From Nocardioides acrostichi (GTDB lineage Bacteria; Actinomycetota; Actinomycetes; Propionibacteriales; Nocardioidaceae): a stretch of DNA of 64,000 nucleotides. The stretch lies in contig NZ_JADIVZ010000005.1 of NCBI RefSeq assembly GCF_015319165.1, positions 62,001 through 126,000 on the forward strand, written 5' to 3'. Under the pieces are notes generated by a model. The model saw only the letters and a list, made by a program, of their open reading frames with translations. It made no database searches and was not told the origin of the DNA. Below, piece by piece: positions 58,217 to 64,000 of this stretch. Position numbers and translations under genes: made by a program. Position 1 is the stretch's first letter. Every line of letters starts with the position of its first letter.

Positions 58217-58385
58217 TCCCCCATTGTCGGCGCTGCGCGTGAAAGCGCCGCATCTGGGTCGGGTATCGCTGGCTCGGGGCAGCAACGGGGGAGATGAGCA
58301 CGCATCAGGTGCGTGGGCTTCTCCCCTGATCGCCCGGTGGTGTCGGCCCCCGAGACACCCGACCCATCACCCGGTGCCTCGCTGA

Positions 58386-58586
58386 GACGCTGAAGGTCTC
58401 CCTTTCGTCGTCGCCAGCGACGACCCGAACATCTTCGCCAGCACCCTCGACGACGAACTCGACTGGGTCTGCGCCCAGCTGGGGGTGGGGCCGGAGTCCG
58501 GCACCGAACTGCTCCTCCGTGCGCGCCGCGCACGATCCGAGACGCTCAGCGGTCGCCTCACCAGTGGTGCATCGAGGCGCCGATGA
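58386..58586 (+). pseudogene. Remnant of an adenosine-deaminase-family 3' end
   Basis: After an in-frame TGA at 58383, the plus strand encodes EGLPFVVASDDPNIFASTLD followed by DELDWVCAQLGVG and ends RARRARSETLSGRL..., matching the C-terminal SDDP metal-site region of adenosine deaminases. Just upstream, frames still spell fragments like VVSAPET and HPVPR, but with a stop and shifts. There is no start codon or N-terminal two-thirds. It fills much of the 341-bp gap 58217-58557 and overlaps the end of the convergent alcohol-dehydrogenase-like gene. Confidence 0.6.
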
Positions 58587-59865
58587 TGCCGGCGAGGTCG
58601 TCGGGGGTGACCTCGCGCGGGGCGGTGGCGAGCAGCCGCTGCTGCTTCAGGGCGCCGTCCACCAGATCGGGGACGTCGCCCTCGCCGTAGCCGACCTCGG
58701 CCAGACCGCTGGGCAGGCCGACGTCGCGCATGAGCGTCGCGAGCACGCGCGGCAGCACGTCGGGGCCGGCGTCCGAACCCGAAGTCGGTGCCGAGGGGTC
58801 CAGCAGCGAGGCGGCCCGCAGGTGCCGCTCGGGGCTGGCCTCGAAGGTGAACCGGAACGCCTCCGGCGCGGTGAGCGAGACCGCCATGCCGTGCGGCACC
58901 ATCGGGTCGGTCTGCGGGTAGCCGGCCGGCCGGTACTCCCGCACCCGCCCGGCGATCGGATAGGCGTTGGCGTGCGGGATGTGCACGCCCGCATTGCCGA
59001 ACCCGAGGCCGGCGAAGGTCGCCGCCAGCGCCATCTGCTCGCGCGCGTGCTCGTCACTGCCGTCGGCCACCGCGGTGCGGAACGAGGCGGCCAGCAGCCC
59101 CAGCGCCCGCTCGCTCCACAGGTCGGCGATCGGGTTGGCGCCGCAGTACGGCACCCGCTGCTCGGGTGCCTTCGCGGCCATCGAGCCGTACCACTGCGCG
59201 GTGTAGCTCTCGAGGGCGTGACTGAGGATGTCGAGACCGGCCGAGGCGGTCACCATCGGCGGCTGCCCCATCGTCAGCCGCGGGTCGACCACCGCCATCG
59301 TCGGGCGCAGCGCCGCGTGACTGATGCCGGTCTTCACGTGCAGCGACAGCACGTCGAGCACGCAGATGGTGGTGCTCTCCGAGCCCGTGCCCGTGGTGGT
59401 CGGCACCGCCACGAGCGGCAGCAGCGGCTGGGTGGGCGCCTGCGCCTTGCCCACCGGCGCGTTGACGTAGTCCATCAGCTCGCCGGGGTTCGTGGTGAGC
59501 AGGTTGACCGCCTTCGCGGTGTCGATCGCCGATCCGCCTCCGACGGCCACGATCGCCTCGAACGGCCCGGCATCGCGGGCCGCGTCGATGGCGGCGATCA
59601 TCGACTCGTCCGTGGGCTCCACCCGCGCCGTCTCGTGGACGACGACCTCGAGGCCCGCCGTCCGGGCGAGGTCGGCGAGCCGCGCGGGGTGGCCGGTGGC
59701 GGCCACCCCCGGATCGGTGACGAGCAGCACCCGCCGGGCGCCGAGAGCTGCCAGATCGTGCCCCAGCTCGTCGGCCGCACCCGGGCCGAACTTCAGCTTC
59801 GGAGCGGCGTAGGTGAACACGGTCTCGCGCTCGGTTCGGGTCTCGCCGGGGCTGTGATCGGACAT
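58558..59865 (-). CDS. Iron-containing alcohol dehydrogenase, hydroxyacid-oxoacid transhydrogenase type
   Basis: A 435-residue group III alcohol dehydrogenase-like enzyme. VAVGGGSAIDTAKAVNLL and AVPTTTGTGSESTTICVLDV form the nucleotide-binding part; LDILSHALESYTAQW and NAGVHIPHANAYPIAGRV hold the metal ligands. The AGVHIPHANAYPIAG string favours hydroxyacid-oxoacid transhydrogenase, which couples 4-hydroxybutyrate oxidation to 2-oxoglutarate reduction, yielding D-2-hydroxyglutarate. The neighbouring FAD/Fe-S dehydrogenase could recycle that product (inference). ATG at 59865; upstream codons are not conserved. Confidence 0.82.
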   Translation of the reverse strand: MSDHSPGETRTERETVFTYAAPKLKFGPGAADELGHDLAALGARRVLLVTDPGVAATGHPARLADLARTAGLEVVVHETARVEPTDESMIAAIDAARDAGPFEAIVAVGGGSAIDTAKAVNLLTTNPGELMDYVNAPVGKAQAPTQPLLPLVAVPTTTGTGSESTTICVLDVLSLHVKTGISHAALRPTMAVVDPRLTMGQPPMVTASAGLDILSHALESYTAQWYGSMAAKAPEQRVPYCGANPIADLWSERALGLLAASFRTAVADGSDEHAREQMALAATFAGLGFGNAGVHIPHANAYPIAGRVREYRPAGYPQTDPMVPHGMAVSLTAPEAFRFTFEASPERHLRAASLLDPSAPTSGSDAGPDVLPRVLATLMRDVGLPSGLAEVGYGEGDVPDLVDGALKQQRLLATAPREVTPDDLAGIIGASMHHW

Positions 59866-60092
59866 GGCTCGAGTCTCGCACCCCCGCGAAGCAGCCACCA
59901 CGGCCGAGCACCCGGCCGAGCACCCGGCCCTCCTGCTGACCGCGCCTGACCCGCGCGAAGACGCCGGTACCCCCGCCTGTATCGACCCCTGTTACTCATT
60001 CATGGCCCCGCTGTTCCCCGCCTCCGAAGGGCTCCCACCTACGCTGGTGAACTGGCCCGGCTTTCTGCACGGGCTCTGGGGGACAGCACACG

Positions 60093-60341
60093 ATGGCAAC
60101 ACGAGCGCACGCGTGCGCACCTGGCTCGGAGCAGGGCGACGGGGAGACGGTCGAGCGACCGGACTCCTCGGTTCTCCGCGCCCTCTCCTCCGCGCTGCTC
60201 ACGCTCGCACTCGGCGCGGCCGCTCTGGGCGCGGTACTCCTCGCGCCGCTCGTCCTGGTGCTCGTGGCCGGCCTCGGGCTCGCCGTCCTGCGGGCGCGCC
60301 CAGCCCTCACCGGAGCGCGACCCCTCCCCGGGGGCTGGTGA
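60093..60341 (+). CDS. Small two-helix membrane protein
   Basis: 82 residues with a polar leader and two adjacent hydrophobic segments (LRALSSALLTLALGAAALGA and VLLAPLVLVLVAGLGLAVLR). Its stop overlaps the GTG of the glycosyltransferase gene, suggesting coupling. No family recognised; a downstream GTG start is possible. Confidence 0.5.
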   Translation: MATRAHACAPGSEQGDGETVERPDSSVLRALSSALLTLALGAAALGAVLLAPLVLVLVAGLGLAVLRARPALTGARPLPGGW

Positions 60342-62551
60342 GATCCCGCCCCGTGAGTGCACCGACCGATCCACCCGCGGGCGAGACCGTCTCCCGCTCC
60401 CTCGACGCCGAGAGCCGCCTCCCCGTCCTCGCCGAGGGCATCGACTCCGGAGTAGCGCACCTGCTCCCCGAGGGGCTCTGCCGCACGTTCCGGGTGCAGC
60501 CCTACGCCCTGCTCCACCGTGAGCCCGACACGCTCGGCGACCCGGAGCAGCACGCGCAGGGGGCGTCCGACACCCAACCCGTCGTCCTGGTGGCGACCGG
60601 CGAGCCCGACGACCCCATCGCGCTCCAGGTCGTGCGCGACCGGCTGCGCCGACCGGTGTGGCTCGTGCCGCACGCCCTGCCCGAGCTGATGGCGGCCATC
60701 GAACGCGTGCACCCGGCTCGCGCACGGACGCCGGAGACCGCCGAGGCCAGACTGGAGCGCGCCCAGCTGGGCGACATGCTGCTCGCCAGCGGCCTGCTCG
60801 ACCAGCAGCGGCTCGACGACGCGCTCGCCGTGCAGACCGGGACCGGCGACCCCTTGAGCGAGGTGCTGGTCGCCGAGGGCTTCGTCGAGGAGTCGGTCGT
60901 GGTCGCCGCGCTCTCGGAACTGCACCAGATCCAGCGGGTGAGCCTGATCGACAGTCCGCTCGACCACGAGACGGCCGACCGGCTGCCCGAGCCGCTCGCC
61001 CGCGAGCACGCGGCGCTACCGGTGGCGGTCGCCGACAGCACCGTGCTGCTGGCTGTGGCCCGGCCCCTGGTGGGTGAGCCACTCGCCGAGATCGAGGCGC
61101 ACGTCGGTGCCCCCCTGCGTCAGCTCATCGCCGAACGCCGCGAGGTCGACCACCTGATGCAGCGCGCCCACGGCCCCCACCACGTCGAGGTGGCCGAGAG
61201 CTTCCTGCGTGAGACCGAGCCCGAGCTCGCCGCCCGGCCACTGCTCACGGCCCCCCAGCGACTGGCTGCCCTGGTACTGATCGCGCTCGTGGTGCTCGCC
61301 GGCTGGCAGTGGCCGGCCGACCTGGCGCGGTGGACCGCCGCCACGGTCTCCCTGGTCTACCTGGCCTGTTGCGCACAGCAGCTGGTGCTGGCCCACCGTG
61401 GCCTGGCGGGCCGCACCGAGCTGTGTCCCGACGCCCACCTCCCCGGACTCCCCGACTCCCAGCTCCCGCGGTACACGGTGCTGGTGCCCCTGCACGGTGA
61501 CGACGCGGGCCACGTCGCCACACTTCTGGAGTCGCTCGCCCGGCTCGACTACCCCCGCACCCGGTTGGAGGTGCGCCTGCTGTGTGTCGACGACGACTTC
61601 GAGACCCGACGCGCTCTCGACGACGCCGACCTGCCGCCGTACGCCTTCGTCTCGGTCGTGCCGCGCGCCGGCGCCCGCACCCGTGCGCAGCTGTGCACGG
61701 TGGGGTTGATGCAGGCACGCGGCACCCACTGCGTCGTGTACAACGTCGACGACCTGCCCGACGACGATCAGCTCCGCGTGGCCGCGCGCTGCTTCGCCGA
61801 CGCTCCAGCGCACGTGATCGCCCTCCAGGCCAAGCTCAACGTCGCCCTCGACGACGGCCGGGCCGGTCTCGTGCGCGGTTGGGCGTCCAACGAACTGGCC
61901 GGCCGATTCGAGTTGCTCGTGGCCGCCGACACGGCCCGCGACGGTCTCGCCGAGCTCGCGGGCAGCTCGCTGCACATCGCCACGGCGCCCCTGCGCGTGG
62001 CCGGGGCCTGGGATCCCCATCACGACGCTCCTGCGCTCGACCTCGCCCTCCGGCTCTACCGGCAGGGCTACCGCTCCCGCGTGCTGGACTCCACGACGGT
62101 CTCCACGGGTCACGCGACCCTCGGGAGCTGGTTCCGCTGGCTGTGTCGGCAGACCACCGGGGCGCTCGAGACCGTGCTGGTGCACGCCCGGCATCCACGA
62201 CGGCTGCGGCGCGACGTCGGCACCCGCGGCCTGGCCGCCCTCGGTCTCTGGCTCGCGCCCCACGCCGCACGGCTGGCCAACCCGCTCCTGTGGTGCGTGG
62301 TCAGCCTCGCCTCGGCGCATCGCCTGGGACTCCCGGTGACGGCCCCACCGATGCCCTGGACCCTCGTGGCCGTCTCCCTGCTCCTGGTCGGCAACCTGAC
62401 CGCCACCTGGATCGCCTTGCTCGGCAACCTGCGACGCCGCGAGTTCGGCCTGACCCGTGCCGCGCTCCTCACGCCGCTGTGGTGGGCGCTGTCCAGCCTC
62501 GCGGCCTGGTGCGGCGTCGTCCGTCTCGTGCTGCGCCGGGAGGAGCCGTGA
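60338..62551 (+). CDS. GspE-N/MshEN domain fused to GT2-like membrane glycosyltransferase
   Basis: About 737 residues. Residues 130-260 (QLGDMLLASGLLDQQRLDDA, EVLVAEGFVEESVVVAALSE) form a type II secretion ATPase N-terminal-like domain, which in other proteins binds c-di-GMP or partner proteins. Two helices follow, then a GT2/CesA-like domain (PRYTVLVPLHGDDAGHVATL) and C-terminal helices. The usual DxD reads YNVDDLPDDDQL, but the TED motif is missing (WDPHHDAPALDLALRL) and QxxRW is reduced to FRWLCRQ. It may be a catalytically weak or dead relative of NfrB-like proteins. GTG at 60353 is an alternative start. Confidence 0.68.
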   Translation: MRSRPVSAPTDPPAGETVSRSLDAESRLPVLAEGIDSGVAHLLPEGLCRTFRVQPYALLHREPDTLGDPEQHAQGASDTQPVVLVATGEPDDPIALQVVRDRLRRPVWLVPHALPELMAAIERVHPARARTPETAEARLERAQLGDMLLASGLLDQQRLDDALAVQTGTGDPLSEVLVAEGFVEESVVVAALSELHQIQRVSLIDSPLDHETADRLPEPLAREHAALPVAVADSTVLLAVARPLVGEPLAEIEAHVGAPLRQLIAERREVDHLMQRAHGPHHVEVAESFLRETEPELAARPLLTAPQRLAALVLIALVVLAGWQWPADLARWTAATVSLVYLACCAQQLVLAHRGLAGRTELCPDAHLPGLPDSQLPRYTVLVPLHGDDAGHVATLLESLARLDYPRTRLEVRLLCVDDDFETRRALDDADLPPYAFVSVVPRAGARTRAQLCTVGLMQARGTHCVVYNVDDLPDDDQLRVAARCFADAPAHVIALQAKLNVALDDGRAGLVRGWASNELAGRFELLVAADTARDGLAELAGSSLHIATAPLRVAGAWDPHHDAPALDLALRLYRQGYRSRVLDSTTVSTGHATLGSWFRWLCRQTTGALETVLVHARHPRRLRRDVGTRGLAALGLWLAPHAARLANPLLWCVVSLASAHRLGLPVTAPPMPWTLVAVSLLLVGNLTATWIALLGNLRRREFGLTRAALLTPLWWALSSLAAWCGVVRLVLRREEP

Positions 62552-64000
62552 CGTCCTCGCTCCTCACACCGTCGCCACCCGAGACCCGCCCCGGACGTCG
62601 ATCGCGCCGTCCGCGCGGATCCCTCACGGTCTTCGCGCTGGCGGTGACCGTCTACACCGCGCTCGGCTGGTACCTCGTCGCGCGGCTGCACGTCGTCGGC
62701 TTCGACGTGCTCGACCGCCTCGACCACGCCCTCGACCTGCTCCATGCGGCCTCCGGGGCGACCACCTTCACCCCCGACCTGCCACCGCTGGCGGTGCTCG
62801 CCCTCGGCCCGCTCGTCGTCGTGCCGCCCGGCGAGCACTCGCTCCTCGTGGTGCCGGTCGCCTCCGCGGCCTGCGCAGGCGTTCTGCTCGTCGCGCTGCA
62901 CGCTCTGCTGCGCGGCGCTCGGGTGGGCACCGCCGGCCGGGTCGGCGTGCTGGTCGCCGCCGCGGCCAACCCTCTGCTCGTCCTCGGCGCCTCCACCGGG
63001 GCTCGCTCCGTGGTGTGGCTGGCGATGCTGACCCTGGGCGTGGTCGCCCTCGTGGCCTGGCTCACGACCGACCGAGTGGGCTACGTCCCGCTCGCCGGGG
63101 TCGCGTTCGCAGCCGCGGTGCTCAGCAGCTACGCCAGCCTCGTCTGGGTGCTCGTCGCCGCGGCGCTCCTCGTCACGACCCTGCGACGCCGGGGTGCCCC
63201 GTCCCTCGAGCTCGAGGGCACGCTGGTCGCGTTCGTCGCTCCGACCGTGCTCGGGCTCGCCCTGGTCACGCTGCTCTCGGCGCTCCACGGCTCCGCGCCG
63301 TGGAGCTGGGCCGTCGAGACGTCGGACGCGGGCGCCTCCGTGGCCGTCTCGCTGGTCGACCTGCCCGCCCGGACCCTCGGCCTCCTCATCGGCGGGGCAC
63401 CGTTGGCCCTGGTGGTGCTGCCGGCGCTCCTGGTGGTCGCCGCGGTGCGCCGCGACCTCGTCTCCGGCTGGCTCGCCGCCCTGCTGCTCACCGCCGTCGT
63501 GCTCCCGGCCGGCTCGGCGGGCGTGGGTGCCGAGACGACGCCGTTCGCGCTGAGCCAGGCGCTGCCGAGTCTCGTGCTGGCGCTCGTGGGCGCCGTCTGG
63601 CTGGTGGGCCGCAGCGAGCGTCGCCGCACTCTCACGCTCACCCTGCTCGTCGTGGTACTCATCGCGAGCGTGCCCTGGACGCTGCGCCAGATGGCGATCT
63701 ACCCCCACCAGGGTCTCGAGGCGCGCTTCGCCGACGCCGTCACCACCGGTCGCGACCAGCAGAACACCCTCACATCGTCTGGCCTCGTCGTCGGTGTCGC
63801 CGACGAGCAGGCGATGGCCGGCTACATCCGCAGCCACGTGCACACCGGCAGGAGCATCGTCACCGACGGCCGACGCACCTTTGCGGTGGAGCTCTTCACC
63901 GGGCGTCCGGATCTCTTCGTGCCCGTCGACGCGCGCACCGACGCGATCGACGCCGCGAGCTACGTCCTGCTCAGCCATCGGATGGGCCCGGACGAGGCCT
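62548..64000 (+). CDS. Multipass membrane protein, partial (glycosyltransferase-like)
   Basis: Starts at GTG 62548, overlapping the previous stop, and runs past the window edge (at least 484 residues). A basic leader is followed by about ten hydrophobic segments (LTVFALAVTVYTALGWYLVA, VLVAAAANPLLVLGASTGAR, LAGVAFAAAVLSSYASLVWV and others) and, from about residue 400, a soluble part with QAMAGYIRSHVHTGRSIVTD. The layout resembles GT-C-type integral membrane glycosyltransferases, but no catalytic motif is certain. Likely works with the preceding GT2-like protein. Confidence 0.6.
   Translation, partial: MTSSLLTPSPPETRPGRRSRRPRGSLTVFALAVTVYTALGWYLVARLHVVGFDVLDRLDHALDLLHAASGATTFTPDLPPLAVLALGPLVVVPPGEHSLLVVPVASAACAGVLLVALHALLRGARVGTAGRVGVLVAAAANPLLVLGASTGARSVVWLAMLTLGVVALVAWLTTDRVGYVPLAGVAFAAAVLSSYASLVWVLVAAALLVTTLRRRGAPSLELEGTLVAFVAPTVLGLALVTLLSALHGSAPWSWAVETSDAGASVAVSLVDLPARTLGLLIGGAPLALVVLPALLVVAAVRRDLVSGWLAALLLTAVVLPAGSAGVGAETTPFALSQALPSLVLALVGAVWLVGRSERRRTLTLTLLVVVLIASVPWTLRQMAIYPHQGLEARFADAVTTGRDQQNTLTSSGLVVGVADEQAMAGYIRSHVHTGRSIVTDGRRTFAVELFTGRPDLFVPVDARTDAIDAASYVLLSHRMGPDEA

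Noticed and set aside
59864-60337. Extended N-terminus of the GT2-like protein
   Set aside because: The upstream frame covers an intergenic region and the small membrane gene in another frame and has no family-like sequence.
62110-63978. 622-codon minus-strand open frame
   Set aside because: Low-complexity Arg/Gly/His composition antisense to two overlapping plus-strand genes with clear features; a high-GC shadow frame.

Overview
This is a high-GC, gene-dense actinobacterial chromosome segment. MshB (mycothiol biosynthesis), the DapC/DapD succinylase branch next to a 7Fe-type ferredoxin, GTG starts, frequent 4-bp ATGA/GTGA gene overlaps and probable leaderless promoters all fit a mycothiol-producing actinomycete. 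The gene set resembles Nocardioidaceae (Nocardioides/Aeromicrobium-like); that placement is inference.

Layout. 1-8.8 kb: a LuxR/AAA-type regulator fragment, lysine/DAP genes (dapD, dapC, fdxA), aromatic amino acid genes (tyrA, pheA and a diverged ACT-domain paralogue), a GNAT protein and a DUF389 membrane protein. 8.8-12.6 kb: a Nudix/RraB-like fusion, mshB, a small membrane protein and a VanW protein, tightly overlapped. 12.6-17.2 kb: EamA transporter, a beta-propeller-like protein, a Fpg/Nei glycosylase with an incomplete zinc finger, an AtzH-amidase fusion and a cysteine-free CsoR/FrmR-like regulator.

17.3-34.2 kb is the centrepiece: an amine-nitrogen locus, all on the minus strand. It holds a seven-gene operon with a cupin and two tandem copies of a three-gene heme-dependent oxidative N-demethylase (dimethylamine-monooxygenase-like) module. 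Next come an Amt transporter with a small membrane partner, an FNT transporter, and a run of type III glutamine synthetase, GlxB, GlxC, GlxD (N-methylglutamate-synthase-like), an FAD amine oxidase, an XRE-cupin regulator and ethanolamine ammonia-lyase EutB/EutC. A roughly 50-nt upstream motif is shared by amt and the demethylase operon, and the glutamine synthetase promoter lies in a perfect 9-bp inverted repeat. Together the genes could strip N-methyl groups from methylated amines and release or assimilate the nitrogen.

34.2-42.5 kb: a TetR-regulated heterodimeric ABC exporter whose 3' end is duplicated on both sides of a foreign-looking 3.7-kb cassette. The cassette encodes a small secreted protein, an ABC ATPase and an FtsX-like permease. 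42.5-52.7 kb: mostly housekeeping and stress genes (pdxH with tandemly duplicated 3' end, citrate synthase, GNATs, DUF2252, secreted M15-like protein, methyltransferase, serC, orphan histidine kinase, topoisomerase IB). 52.7-58.6 kb: a structured leader with an 8-codon AT-rich mini-ORF, a membrane-anchored propeller protein, a methyltransferase, a 28-aa membrane microprotein, a large FAD/Fe-S D-2-hydroxyacid dehydrogenase and an adenosine-deaminase remnant. 58.6-64 kb: hydroxyacid-oxoacid transhydrogenase, then an operon of a small membrane protein, a GspE-N/GT2 fusion with eroded catalytic motifs, and a multipass membrane protein cut by the window edge. No tRNA, rRNA or CRISPR array was seen.
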